DNA of 64,000 nt from Cadophora sp. MPI-SDFR-AT-0126 (taxonomy: Eukaryota > Ascomycota > Leotiomycetes > Helotiales > Ploettnerulaceae). Below the pieces are notes generated by a model that had not been told where the DNA came from, searched no databases, and worked only from the letters and a program-made list of their open reading frames with translations. The stretch's first letter is position 1; each line of letters starts with the position of its first letter. The stretch lies in the NCBI GenBank assembly GCA_020747065.1, contig JAGMVK010000004.1:806001-870000 (forward strand), in the 5' to 3' direction. Both the position numbers and the translations under genes were made by a program. Shown one piece after another: positions 10,871-22,440 of this stretch.

Positions 10871-11392
10871 CGTGTAGTTATCTTGCGTCGTGATCTTGAT
10901 GTATGGTGGAGACCGTGGTGGTTGAAGCTGCGCTGCGCTGCACTGTGAAAGATGAGGCTGAAGCGACGGGGAGGCAGGGGATTTAGCCCGCGCTACTGAA
11001 CCCCGTATTTGGACGAAACTGGACGAGAACCAGGCAACCTGAGTACAGCACACGGCGATTCGCAATACTTATTCAAGTCGGTCAATGGCGCTCGAGTATT
11101 CTTCCAATCGACGATCAATCGCTTCTCATACGTCGAATAGCCAGGCGCTCTCGTACTGCCTCATCTGCGGATTGTCTTGGAAGCTTCGTACTTGAAATCC
11201 TTCGAAGAGGCTGTGTTCTCGTCCAAGCCCAAGAGCTTACTTACACAACCATCACCACGAAAAACACAACGGTCACAACGCAACGATCGCCTCATCACCA
11301 GCGGCAACAACGAATTATCGCCTTGTCAAGATTTGGATGTCGGTGGGAGAGCTTGCGCCGTCTGGACTGCGACAACCTTTAGCTTTACCAGC
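10871..11392. promoter_or_regulatory. Divergent promoter between CRIPT and the flippase gene
   Basis: 522 bp between two outward-facing start codons. It is GC-rich near CRIPT. An open frame runs into the flippase gene from 11177 but has no supported ATG. No clear TATA box. Confidence 0.5.
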
Positions 11393-14300
11393 ATGGCTGG
11401 TCAGCCCCCGAATCATAGGAATGACCTCCTGCTCGACCTCAACGATGAGCAACCCATATACAACGATGGCCAGCGGCCCCCTATGAATGATGATGATTTG
11501 CTGCGGGCATACAACGCTGACCACGATGACACGAATCCCCGTCCTTCGATATCTTACGATGAATTTGTGGGGGCTGGAGGAGGACAACATCCATCAAGAC
11601 AACTACCTGGTGGACCTGGGACTGTGCCAGGAGCTGGACCATATGGCCCCAATGGCGGAAACAGAACATATAGTCAGACTTCTGGCCTAGGAAACTACCA
11701 GCGCTACGCGGATGATCTGGACGATTTCCCAGACGATGGGCAATCGTATTACCACCAAGGCGGAGCTATACCCGGAGATGGAGCTGGAATGCAGATGGGA
11801 AGCAAGCCTAGGAATCGCAATAGTGTGCTGAGTATGGGTGGCGGACTGGTAGGAAGAGCAAAAAGCATGCTTGGGATGGGCCCGGAGTATTCGGAAATGG
11901 ACCTGCCCTTGACTGAGCCTGGAGGAAGAGCTCGAACGGATTCGAACGAGCCAGAGACACCAAAGCAAGCGGGAAAGAAGTTTGACGTAGGAAAGTTCAA
12001 ATTTGGCTTTGGTAGGGGGAAACCAGATCCATCAACGCTTGGCCCTAGGATTATCCACCTCAATAACCCTCCTGCGAACAGCGCGAATAAGTACGTGGAC
12101 AATCACATCTCTACTGCAAAATACAACGTTGCCACCTTCATGCCGAAATTCCTTTTTGAACAATTCTCCAAATTCGCCAACATTTTCTTCTTGTTTACTG
12201 CAGCGTTACAACAAATACCCAATATTTCGCCCACAAACAGATACACAACAATCGGACCTTTGATTCTTGTGTTACTCGTATCCGCTGGCAAGGAATTGAT
12301 TGAGGATTATAAGAGAAAGACATCGGACAAGTCGCTCAACAATTCGAAGGCACGAGTCCTGAGAGGCAGTCAGTTCGAGGAGACAAAGTGGATCAATGTT
12401 GCGGTGGGAGATACCATCCGGGTGGAGTCAGAGGAGCCATTCCCAGCAGATATTGTGCTGCTCGCAAGTTCGGAGCCTGAGGGTCTCTGCTATATCGAAA
12501 CAGCCAATCTGGATGGAGAAACGAATCTCAAAATCAAACAGGCGATCCCAGAGACATGTGTTATGGTTAGCCTGAACGACTTGAGTAGACTTGGAGGGAA
12601 GCTGCGATCGGAACAACCCAACAGCAGTCTGTACACTTATGAGGCCACTTTAACCTTAGCCGCTGGAGGTGGAGAGAAGGAACTCCCACTTCAGCCTGAC
12701 CAACTTCTGCTTAGAGGGGCAACACTTCGAAATACACCTTGGATTCACGGTGTCGTTGTGTTCACAGGCCACGAGACTAAGCTCATGCGTAATGCAACAG
12801 CTACGCCTATCAAGAGAACCGCTGTGGAACGACAGCTGAATATGCTTGTCCTCTTGCTGGTCGGAATTCTGGTCGCACTGAGCGTAATCAGTTCGATCGG
12901 CGACTTGATTGTTCGAGCTTACCATGGTAAAGAGTTGAGCTATCTCGGTTACGCTGTGTCGACCAGTGCGTTGAAGAAAGTCCAACAGTTCTGGTCTGAT
13001 ATTTTCACGTACTGGGTCCTCTACTCCGCACTCGTTCCGATCTCCCTCTTCGTTACAATCGAAATTGTCAAATATTGGCACGCCATTCTCATTAACGACG
13101 ACTTGGACATGTATTACGACAAGATGGATACCCCTGCGGTATGCCGAACATCAAGTCTGGTCGAAGAGCTTGGCATGGTAGAGTACATTTTTTCTGACAA
13201 GACGGGAACTTTGACTTGCAATCAGATGGAGTTCAAAGAGTGTTCGATTGGAGGCATTCAGTACGCCACCGAAGTAACGGATGACCGCCGTGCTACCTTT
13301 CAAGATGGCGTTGAGGTCGGTGTGCATGATTTTAACCGACTGAAAGAGAATCTCGAGTCGCATGAGTCAGCGCTTGCCATACACCACTTTTTGTGTCTCT
13401 TAGCAACATGCCATACTGTCATTCCTGAGAGGAAGGAGGAGAATCCAGGCATTATAAAGTACCAAGCAGCATCACCGGACGAGGGTGCACTGGTTGAAGG
13501 TGCTGTGTTGATGGGCTATCAATTTACAGCACGAAAGCCAAGGTCCGTCCAGATCACCGTCAAAGGTGTGGAATATGAGTATGAGCTTCTGGCTGTCTGC
13601 GAATTTAATTCGACACGAAAGAGAATGTCCGCGATTTTCCGATGTCCCGATGGACAAATCAGATGCTACTGCAAGGGCGCGGATACCGTCATTTTGGAAC
13701 GACTGGGCGGCGATAATCCTCATGTGGAACTCACGCTGCAGCATCTGGAAGAGTACGCATCGGAGGGCCTACGGACGCTTTGTCTAGCAATGCGCGAAAT
13801 TCCTGAGCACGAATTTCAGGAGTGGTGGAAAATCTTCGACAGGGCGCAAACAACCGTCAGTGGAAATCGTGCTGAGGAGCTTGACAAAGCCGCAGAACTG
13901 TTGGAGAAGGAATTCTATCTCCTCGGTGCGACTGCCATTGAGGATCGTCTGCAAGATGGAGTGCCTGAGACGATTCATACGCTTCAGGAGGCAGGTATCA
14001 AAGTCTGGGTTCTGACTGGAGATCGTCAAGAGACTGCCATCAATATTGGCATGAGTTGTAAGCTCATTAGCGAAGACATGACTCTGCTCATCGTGAACGA
14101 GGAAACGGCAGGTGACACTCGAGACAACATCCAGAAGAAGCTTGACGCCATTCGGACTCAAGGCGATGGAACAATTGCTATGGATACTCTGGCTCTTGTC
14201 ATCGACGGAAAGTCCTTGACTTATGCTCTGGAAAAGGACCTGGAGAAGAACTTTCTGGATCTTGCAGTCATGTGCAAGGCCGTGATATGCTGTCGTGTGT

Positions 14301-15542
14301 CGCCCCTACAGAAAGCTTTGGTTGTGAAACTCGTCAAACGTCATCTGAAGGCTATTCTTCTTGCTATTGGTGACGGTGCCAATGATGTATCGATGATTCA
14401 GGCAGCTCATATTGGTGTTGGTATCAGCGGCATGGAAGGTCTACAAGCTGCACGAAGTGCCGACGTTGCCATCGGCCAATTCAGATACTTGCGGAAGCTT
14501 CTCCTGGTGCATGGTGCCTGGAGTTACCAAAGAGTTTGCAAAGTCATCTTGTACTCATTCTACAAGAACATTACTCTGTACATGACACAATTCTGGTACT
14601 CTTTCCAGAATGCCTTCTCCGGAGAAGTCATCTACGAATCTTGGACCTTGTCTTTCTACAACGTCTTTTTCACGGTTTTCCCACCTCTCGCCATGGGCAT
14701 CTTCGATCAGTTCATTTCGGCACGCCTACTAGACCGGTATCCGCAACTGTACCAGCTTGGCCAGAAGAACACATTTTTTAAGATGCATTCCTTCTTCTCG
14801 TGGGTTGGCAATGGGTTCTACCACTCGTTGATTCTCTACATTGCTTCAGAAGGAATATGGTGGCGGGATCTTCCCCAAAGTGACGGCAAGACAGCTGGTC
14901 ATTGGGTATGGGGTACAGCTTTGTACACCGCTGTCCTTGCTACCGTCCTAGGAAAGGCAGCGTTGGTAACCAATATATGGACCAAATATCACGTCATTGC
15001 CATTCCCGGCAGTATGATCATCTGGATGGCTTTCATCGCTGTCTATGCTACCGTAGCACCTATGCTTGGCTTTTCCACCGAATACGAAGGAGTTGTACCA
15101 AGATTGTTCACAAGCCCCGTGTTCTGGTTGCAGGGACTGGTTCTACCAGTGCTTTGCTTATCCAGAGACTTTGCATGGAAATAGTAAGTCATGCTTTCGG
15201 CACATCGATCGTCACTACTAACACATTACAGCGCCAAACGAATGTATTATCCACAATCATATCACCACATCCAAGAGATCCAGAAATACAACATCCAAGA
15301 TTACAGACCCAGGTATGCATTCCTTCCAGTAATTTGGGACCTCTTGTTGACGAAAATTTAGGATGGAGCAATTCCAAAAAGCGATCCGCAAAGTCAGACA
15401 AGTGCAACGTATGCGCAAGCAACGTGGCTACGCCTTCTCTCAAGCCGACGAATCACAAACTCGCGTTTTGCAAGCGTACGATACCACACGCGAGCGTGGT
15501 CGATACGGAGAGATGGCAAGTTCTAGGCCGGAAGGACGATAG
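11393..15542 (+). CDS. DRS2: P4-type ATPase, Drs2-like aminophospholipid flippase
   Basis: Three exons: 11393-15183, 15232-15312 and 15362-15542 (introns 48 and 49 nt), giving 1,350 residues, the usual length for fungal Drs2. The N-terminus is a long acidic, Gly/Pro-rich cytosolic region with a SYDEFVG motif. The P4-ATPase body follows: an actuator loop with DGETN, the phosphorylation site DKTGTLT with Asp602, a nucleotide-binding region, a hinge GDGANDVSMIQ, and about ten membrane segments. The two small 3' exons add the conserved basic C-terminal tail, which in yeast Drs2 is autoregulatory. The start MAGQPP was chosen because an acidic segment typical of the family begins there. The protein is expected to move phosphatidylserine and phosphatidylethanolamine to the cytosolic leaflet of trans-Golgi and endosome membranes, with a Cdc50 partner encoded elsewhere. 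Confidence 0.95.
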
Positions 15543-16310
15543 TGACGAAAGCAAGAGATATGTGCCGGGAATGTATGAAACTTTGGGTAATTCTACTGTA
15601 CTTTTTTGTGTTTCTCGCGGTGGTCTCTGGTTCTGGGCCAACAAATTTTGACCAATACATGGCAAGGGTGGATCGGGTGATCCTTGAAGTCCGATTTGGT
15701 CTGTGCTCAACAGGCGCGTTTGGGCACTGGGCTGACTAAATGAAATGATCTTTGGCAGTGGAATGTGGATGATTGGGTCGCGGGAGTCGTGGCTGGTAGT
15801 AAATCCTATGAGGTCCTGATCCCTCTTAACTTTCCCTCTCATTCAAGACCGAACCTTGACGCTAAATTTGCTCCGAAACCGGGATTATTTGGTACACTCA
15901 GCGGTCTCTCGTCGTGAATGCATAGCAACTCGGTGATGGAAGCTGCTTCGTTATCAAGCCTAGGTTTGAGGTTGAGTTCACCTCGGTGTCTTAGAATTCG
16001 CAAGTACTGGAAAGAGTTGCACTAGTTTCGTCAACAACCAATCAAGGCCATTGCCTGTTCTACTGCCCTTTCATAATCTCACTCGTTACTTCTCTTAAAG
16101 TTTCTCCTTCTGCCATGCTTGTCCTTTTTTTTCATATTATCATAACAATGTAAATGTCAACCACTTTCTTGAAAATTCTCTGACGAAAGTTTGCAATTCA
16201 TTCCTTCAACTTCTAGCATTTACAAACAAGCATATCAGTGAGTCGATTTGCGCTTCCAGAACTTTTGCTCAGCTAGAACCATACATTCCATGCACTCTAG
16301 CACCTTTCCC
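15543..16310. other. Intergenic stretch between flippase and oxidoreductase
   Basis: Holds the 3' ends of two converging genes. No supported gene is seen. A T-rich run at about 16126-16136 may be part of 3' processing signals. Confidence 0.5.
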
Positions 16311-17324
16311 TCATAGCTTTTTGACCCGTACTACAACCTTCCCTCTCGATCTCCCAGTTTTGAGCCTCTCAAATGCCTTTGGAACGTCGTCAAACTCGAA
16401 TGTAGAGTCCAAAACTGCTCGCAGCTTCCCTTCTTGGACCCATCTTGCAAGCTGCTCAAAGCAAGCAGTGTTCCCTTTTGCCATGACGACAATATATTTT
16501 CCTTTCCCGCCTCCCAAGAAGCCAGGAATCAGCAAGTTTCCAACCAACTGCCTCATAGCGGCCAAGCTCATCCCCAACCCGACCTGCAAGAACTTCCCAT
16601 TCGGCTCGAGAAAGCTAGGCGATGCTCTATACAAGTTGGCCGGGGTACCGATATTGTCGAGAATAAGGTCGAACGCGTGCCCTTTGCTTCGCAATTGCTT
16701 GATGATATCTTCAGACTTATAGTCGAGGACCTCATCAGCCCCTAGACTTTTGCAGAGTTCGATGTTGGCGGTGGAACAAGATGTCGTTACATAACATCCA
16801 AGCGCCTTCGCAATCTGAATTGACAGTACGCCTGTGCCTCCCGATCCACCGTTGATGAACACTCTGCAGTTCTTCTTGACGTGTGGCTGCAAGGCTTGGT
16901 ATGTTGTCATTCCAACAACAGCGATGGACGCCATGCTTTCTGCATCTGCCCCTTCTGGTACCAATGCGATGGTATCTTTCGAGACTGCGACAAATTCGGC
17001 GATAGATCCGCCACCGAAAACTCCATCGCAAGCCCCAAATACAACATCGCCGACGCGAAACGAATCGACGTTCTTCCCGACCTCAGCGATGCGACCACAT
17101 ACATCCATTCCAACCGTGACAGGTGCTCGAAACATCAGCTTTTTGGCGAGGCCAAGTTCCAGTATCTTGTGTTCGATGGGGTTCAAGGCCGCGCTGTATG
17201 TCTCCACCAAAACTTGAGTATCGGTGATCGTTGGTTTAGGAATTCCTTGTGTAGCTAGAAATAATCTCTCCTCGACAGGTCCTGGTCCTGGACGGCATTG
17301 CCAAGCTTTCATCGTGGTCATCAT
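16311..17324 (-). CDS. Medium-chain dehydrogenase/reductase, quinone-oxidoreductase-like
   Basis: Single exon of 337 residues from the ATG at 17324; an in-frame ATG at 17384 would add 20 residues, but it lies only about 30 bp from the TATA box. The N-terminal GroES-like catalytic fold contains a typical SAALNPIEHK stretch and a GMDVCGRIAEVG loop. The Rossmann fold shows the nucleotide-binding motif INGGSGGTG. Zinc-binding cysteines of true alcohol dehydrogenases are not obvious, which points to the zinc-free, NADPH-dependent quinone or enoyl reductase branch. Residues A, D and Y near the second strand suggest NADP(H) use, but this is inference. Substrate unknown. It converges with the flippase gene. 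Confidence 0.85.
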   Translation of the reverse strand: MMTTMKAWQCRPGPGPVEERLFLATQGIPKPTITDTQVLVETYSAALNPIEHKILELGLAKKLMFRAPVTVGMDVCGRIAEVGKNVDSFRVGDVVFGACDGVFGGGSIAEFVAVSKDTIALVPEGADAESMASIAVVGMTTYQALQPHVKKNCRVFINGGSGGTGVLSIQIAKALGCYVTTSCSTANIELCKSLGADEVLDYKSEDIIKQLRSKGHAFDLILDNIGTPANLYRASPSFLEPNGKFLQVGLGMSLAAMRQLVGNLLIPGFLGGGKGKYIVVMAKGNTACFEQLARWVQEGKLRAVLDSTFEFDDVPKAFERLKTGRSRGKVVVRVKKL

Positions 17325-17413
17325 GAGTAAATGTGAACAGTTGAGTCGAAAGTCTGATGCAGAGAACGGGGTGGTTCGTAGCAAAGAGATGGTCTTGGTG
17401 CGGTATCACTGAG

Positions 17414-17421
17414 TATATATA
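17414..17421 (-). promoter_or_regulatory. TATA box of the oxidoreductase gene
   Basis: TATATATA on the minus strand, about 90 bp before the ATG at 17324. It supports the inner start codon over the one at 17384. Confidence 0.5.
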
Positions 17422-17519
17422 TCACAGGATTGCTTGATATCTCCGACCTGAAAGTTCTAGGTGTTTAGCCCATAAATAATCTTAACCCCTATCAACAACA
17501 TAGTGTTGGCATGTGGTAA

Positions 17520-17912
17520 CTATTCTGGCAGCTGAGGGCAGACGACAAAAATCCCCTTCTTGACTAATCCAGCTGAATGAAATGTATTTTCCGAAACTTT
17601 AAATGTATATATCACAACAAAATAGGTCGCGGGTCGGCACTTCGGCTTTTCTGCGAAGAAGCGAGCTGCTTTAACAACGGCTTTTGGAAAAATAGCTTTA
17701 GCGAAATTCGTACTTCGAAGCATGGGATTGGCCAGCGGACCCACAGCAAACGCAATACGAGAAATTTGAGAACGTGCGGTAGCTTTGGCTGTCTTGGGTG
17801 CTTGATAATTCAGGAAAAGATAAACTCCGAGTGGCTTCACCATGAGTTGAGTGAAAATCATGGAGTCTGCTTGTGGTTCTGAAGGAAAGATGCCGTCGAG
17901 CAATTGCTCCAT
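17520..17912 (-). CDS. Possible small hypothetical protein (130 aa)
   Basis: An ATG-started frame of 130 residues with fungal-type codon use in its first half, followed by a less convincing AT-rich end. No signal peptide, domain or motif is recognised. A GT at about 17758 could be a splice donor, so the real C-terminus may differ. It lies upstream of the oxidoreductase gene in the same direction. It could equally be a chance frame or a remnant. Confidence 0.3.
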   Translation of the reverse strand: MEQLLDGIFPSEPQADSMIFTQLMVKPLGVYLFLNYQAPKTAKATARSQISRIAFAVGPLANPMLRSTNFAKAIFPKAVVKAARFFAEKPKCRPATYFVVIYTFKVSENTFHSAGLVKKGIFVVCPQLPE

Positions 17913-19861
17913 GACCAGACAAAGTAGCCCACCTCAAAAATGCCGCTGTAAATCTACCAGTCGAATATTAAAAGACATTGTTTGAATACATAGCATCGAA
18001 CCAAGCGGTTGCCCGTGTGTATCCTAAATAGTTCGGGAGGCTCGATTGTAAAGGCACGAAGCATCACTTGTCAGCATCCCTAGATTAATGTTACCAAATA
18101 AGATCACAGCTGTAGAGTCCTCACTTATACTTATCACGGATCTCAGCCATTCTTCTAATAAGCACGTTTCTTTTTTTTTAACCAAAATTTTGGGCGTTGA
18201 ATGTAACCAGAAAAGGATCTTTCTCGGAAATCCACCAATCATGGACTGCTGGGTACCATCATTACTTCTTTCGTAAACAACAACATACTGGTTCTTTACA
18301 GCGAATGGGTAGCGCATTATTTGTTCGGATCAGGTGTGGTTCAAGACTATGATAATGCCTTTTGCTTTCTTCCTCAAATTGAGTTATCGATGTCTCGTGG
18401 CCGATCTGCCGGGAAACGAAAGAGACGGATTGCTATCCTTCTGCTTGCCGACTTGGTACCTATTTACTTCGATTCACCCACACATAATTTGGATCACTCA
18501 AACATTCATCGCCTGAGAACTGGAAGTTGCGAGAACAGTTGACTTCCTCGAAGACATGCATGCGCTCAAATGAAGGTTGTATAAACGGATGTCAGGTGAT
18601 GTGGATTTTTCGATCGTCATCAAAGCCAAAGAGGACACGCGAGTCAAACGCCAACTCCTGCTTTGGCTTCGGCTACTGTCTTCTGAATGATGAGAGTTTG
18701 ACGTCCACTTTCCCTCCAGCTGCTCACGGATTGGCCAGGAGAAACGTAGAAATTGCTCGGAGTGCCAATTGAAGATGGAATCTGGGGATATCATAGGACC
18801 CCGCAGCGCTCCCCAATTACAGTCGACTCATCTATTTTAAGCATCTCATGCGTAGCTCTGTTTGGTCAGAAGTCTTCCAAGAAATCTTGTGCGTCTTAGT
18901 ATGGACGACATTATCGAAACTGGTGCATTTTCAGATGCCAGTGCGCCCACCACAACTCTTAGTTAGAATTCGACAACACAAAGTCGAAATGGTGCAAGAG
19001 TGCAAACACTACATCTAACGTACTTGCCGTTTCCTTTTTGACAACTTTGATCGTCAATACGGCTCTACTCATCCAGCCTTCTTCAATTTTGCAGAGCATT
19101 GTGGTTTGTGACGAGCGTCACGTGCAGCGCCTTGACATTGATTGTTTCAACAACAATGTCTGCGACGGCGCTATTGTCAGGAACATCTGTCTCACCGCTA
19201 GCGAGAAACTTTGCAGCATTTTAATTCGTCGAGGAAAGCTTGCGAGAAACAATCTGCGGCACAATCCGCTACAGGCAAGAACGCGATGTCAGAGCCTCCC
19301 TGGCCTTCCAGGAAACATTCGAGGGATGGCCCCAGATTTACCATGAATACCAAGAACTACAAAACCCTCAAGAGATCTCATAAAGTCTTGCAACACGAGT
19401 GAAGCTACGGCCAAGCATTGGCGAAGTCCATGAGCATTCAGACTCTGGTTTTGTAGCATACTTTCTCCACTGTCTGTCAGATTAAGCCTCTTTTCTAGCC
19501 TTGGCTGTCACGTCCCTGGCCCCAGAACTCTGGTCTTGTACCAGATCAGCATGCTGCTTGTTTCTGGTCAAGAAGCCCAAGTCGATTTGATGATTCACTC
19601 GGGTACACAATCCTTTTTTAGACCACGTTGTCAGGAACTACTAGACAGACTGCATGAAGTGGCGATGATCTCTTGGGCATCCCGCTGCAGCCACATAAAG
19701 GTAGATTGACTCCCCAAATTCTCTGTTTCTCTTCTAGCGGGGCTCAATATAATTTTCGTATACTCAATCTTTTCGAAAGCTAGCCTTTCCTTTTCAATTC
19801 TCATTTCCAATTTGTTCCATTCATTCTAAGTCGTATTTACGATCACATCAAATCCAAAATC
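17913..19861. other. About 1.9 kb without a supported gene
   Basis: Several ATG-started frames under 100 residues occur on both strands, for example at 18024-18317 on the minus strand, but none has recognisable motifs. The last 200 bases before 19862 are T- and C-rich, as in a promoter or leader of the following gene. Confidence 0.45.
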
Positions 19862-20677
19862 ATGAAGTACCCATCACCATACATCGGCCTCTTCGCGGCC
19901 ACGGCCGTCTTCTCCCTTCCTCTCAACATTAATATGGGAGCATATTCTCCAGCTCTGGTAGTGGGTGATGGAGCTATTGGATTTGAAGGCCAGAACGGTG
20001 CAAACCAAGTCGCGAACTTGATGAACACACTTCAAGGTGCAACAGCCAATGGTCCCGCTCCAGCTGCAGGCGGAGCTCCAACTGGAATCACTCAACCTGC
20101 CGCACCCGCTGAGCAACCGGCACCTGCTGCACCAGCCGCCGAGAGCATTGCTACCGGCCAACTTCCTCAGGGCATGGGCAAAATTGTCAACGCTCGCGCG
20201 GACGAGTTCGAAGGATTAACTCCTGAGGAGCAAGAGGCTCTCGAGGATGCGCAAGAAGAGGCTGCTATCACCGATAACACCAAACGTGATGAGTTTGAGG
20301 GTCTCACGGCTGAGGAGGAGGAGGCACTTGAGGAAGCGCAAGAGGAAGCGGCCATCACTGATAACACCAAGCGAGACGAGTTCGAAGGCCTCACTGCCGA
20401 AGAAGAAGAAGCTCTCGAGGAAGCGGAGGAAGAAGCAGCTATTACCGACAACACCAGGCGTGATGAGTTTTCTGAGTTGACTGCTGAAGAGCAAGAAGCT
20501 TTGGAAGAGGCTCAGGAAGAAGCCGCCATTACCGATAACACCAAGCGAGCTCTCACAGCCGAAGAGGAGGAGGAACTGGACGAGGAAATCGATATTGAGG
20601 ATAACGCAAAGCGCGCTCTCACTGCTGAAGAAGAGGCAGAGCTTGATGAAGAGATCGATATCGAGGACAACGCATAG
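19862..20677 (+). CDS. Secreted repeat precursor with Kex2-type cleavage sites
   Basis: Single exon of 271 residues. A signal peptide covers about residues 1-19. It is followed by a Leu-Asn-Ile-Asn...GAYSPALVVGDG segment, which I recall as a conserved start in other secreted fungal repeat proteins, then an Ala/Pro-rich linker (about 61-95). From residue 114 the rest is repeats. Four 27-residue units (114-140, 143-169, 172-198, 201-227) and two 20-residue units (230-249, 252-271) are separated by exact dibasic pairs KR, KR, RR, KR, KR at 141, 170, 199, 228 and 250. Every unit is highly acidic, lacks Cys, Tyr and Trp, and ends in Asp-Asn-Thr or Asp-Asn-Ala. Cutting by Kex2 and removal of the basic pair by Kex1 would release six peptides. 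This matches the general plan of kexin-processed fungal peptides. No peptide-modifying enzyme gene is seen nearby. Confidence 0.85.
   Translation: MKYPSPYIGLFAATAVFSLPLNINMGAYSPALVVGDGAIGFEGQNGANQVANLMNTLQGATANGPAPAAGGAPTGITQPAAPAEQPAPAAPAAESIATGQLPQGMGKIVNARADEFEGLTPEEQEALEDAQEEAAITDNTKRDEFEGLTAEEEEALEEAQEEAAITDNTKRDEFEGLTAEEEEALEEAEEEAAITDNTRRDEFSELTAEEQEALEEAQEEAAITDNTKRALTAEEEEELDEEIDIEDNAKRALTAEEEAELDEEIDIEDNA
20201..20674 (+). repeat. Tandem peptide-coding repeat array (4 x 27 aa plus 2 x 20 aa)
   Basis: Four 87-bp units (27 codons plus a dibasic pair) followed by a 66-bp unit and a final 60-bp unit. The protein units are nearly identical, while DNA copies differ mainly at synonymous third positions. 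That suggests selection on the peptide rather than very recent duplication. Confidence 0.85.
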
Positions 20678-22440
20678 GGAGGTGTGTCTTTTCCGTCTCA
20701 AATCCTGTATAGAACGAGGCTGACGAAGCGACCAAAGAAGGAGAGCTGGCTGGCTTCAAAAACTGCTTTGACGTATACGATTGGTGCTATGAGGATGTCG
20801 GGTGCGACTTGGTCAAGTGTCGGTATCACGCAGAGACCTGGCCGTGCTCGGGCGGCAGCTCCTGTTGCGCCTAGTGACGGGACTCGTCCAGCTTAGGAAG
20901 TTCTCTTTGGGGTACTCTTTCTGTGCGTTATGTTGTATACACTGCATTAATTAGATCTTCACAGTCGTGGCTTATTTGAGTATCATTTGCCAGTTTCTTT
21001 GCTTAGTAGATCATTGGATGACATTAGAGACAAATGCAACCATTTCCGCCTTCGCCCAAAGCCAACCATTTAGTATTGATTTTGAGAGCCGGTCTTCACT
21101 TTCTTTGTATGAACCAGGTAGCTGGTAGTCAATTTTGGAGATCATAGGGAGCGATTGCCATACACAAAACAACTAGTGTAGTCCAAGAGAGTCAAGAGTT
21201 TCCAACCATTTGTCCCCAAGACATACTACCCTTCAACGATAGCTTGTTTGACCTAGACGATAAATCTGGACGAGAGAAATCACGACTTTAGCTTGCCGGC
21301 TTGATGACGAGACTGTGATCCGTAACCTTTCGTATGGTCGCGTTTCCGAAATCTTACGGTAGACAAAGTTCTTGAAAGCCCAAGGGAGCAAACTTCGACG
21401 AAGGAAGCTGTTTTTTAGGCGCCGTGGACACAGAATGGCGCTTTCATGTATTTTCTGGCATTAATGAGTACTATAATTCCGCATTTGATTCATCTTGGGT
21501 TAACATTGCCTTCTTGTCTTATTTTGTATGTTTACCTCTGCCTGTCGGTCTCGCTTGAATTCGACAAAGTTGGCTTCACCCCTGTGAACACTAACTTTCG
21601 TACATGCTAGGATCATCAAATGCCAATGTTCTCAATAGCAACGCCATCAAACTTTGCCCAAATTTTGGCGATGCCATTAAGTTTTGTCTCCTGCTAATAG
21701 TAAATCCTACTTCTCCACGAAGTGCCGCCAAGGGGGTGCCAAGACTCATCTCAGACTGCTCCTGTTGAGGATTGAAAGATTTCCAAACTCGCCATGCTTC
21801 TCTGAGCTGTGTTGAAAACTCTACCAAGTATTAACAGATGTGGTTGATCGGAGACACCACTACTGGAGCTTGCCAAGCTCTTCGATGTTCTTTCCAAGCC
21901 CTGCCTCTGGGGTATTTTTGGCATTCGCCGTCTCACTTCCCCATGCCCCACGTTCTCTGAAACAAACCTAGTACTTCTACCCACATACCAGAGAGGACCA
22001 AGCGAAATTTGGACTAATCACAAAGCTGCTTGCATTGCTTATTTGTCTATTCCACAAATCACATCCTCGTCGAGGCAAGATAGACTTCAGTCAGAGCCAG
22101 AATGCAACCTCATCTGATCCTATTGGATCACAAAGAATTAGCCCAAGCACGCTGTTAGCTTTCATGGTAGCATCCATATTTCTTTTTTGGAGCTGCACTT
22201 TGTGAGACTTTCTTTCATCAATTAGTGTTTTCCAAATTGACTTCTGAGAATCATTGGTTCTTGAGCTCACTACCAGTGACGTAATATTTAATACTCTTCT
22301 TCTTGATTAATTGGCTATTTCAAGTCATAGTTAGAGCTCTCCTAATGATTAATACCACATCATTCCGTACGATAACATAGGCCTCTTCACAACAACAGCT
22401 CAGCATACCTCCAAGGCAGCATCCGCTTATTCTCTTGAGA
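20678..22440. other. About 1.76 kb intergenic, AT-rich
   Basis: No supported gene. The first 200 bases are probably the 3' untranslated region of the repeat precursor. Short frames on the minus strand at 21591-21984 have no motif. Confidence 0.5.

Noticed and set aside
16321..16722. 133-residue plus-strand frame
   Set aside because: It lies opposite the oxidoreductase gene and has no motif of its own.
19862..20677. Dikaritin (ustiloxin-type) RiPP precursor with modifying enzymes
   Set aside because: The Kex2-repeat plan fits, but the repeats have no tyrosine core and no DUF3328 (UstY-type) oxidase or other modifying enzyme is present in the window.
20216..20701. 161-residue minus-strand frame opposite the repeat precursor
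   Set aside because: It mirrors the repeats of the plus-strand gene, which has a signal peptide and clean dibasic sites. The minus frame is a shadow.
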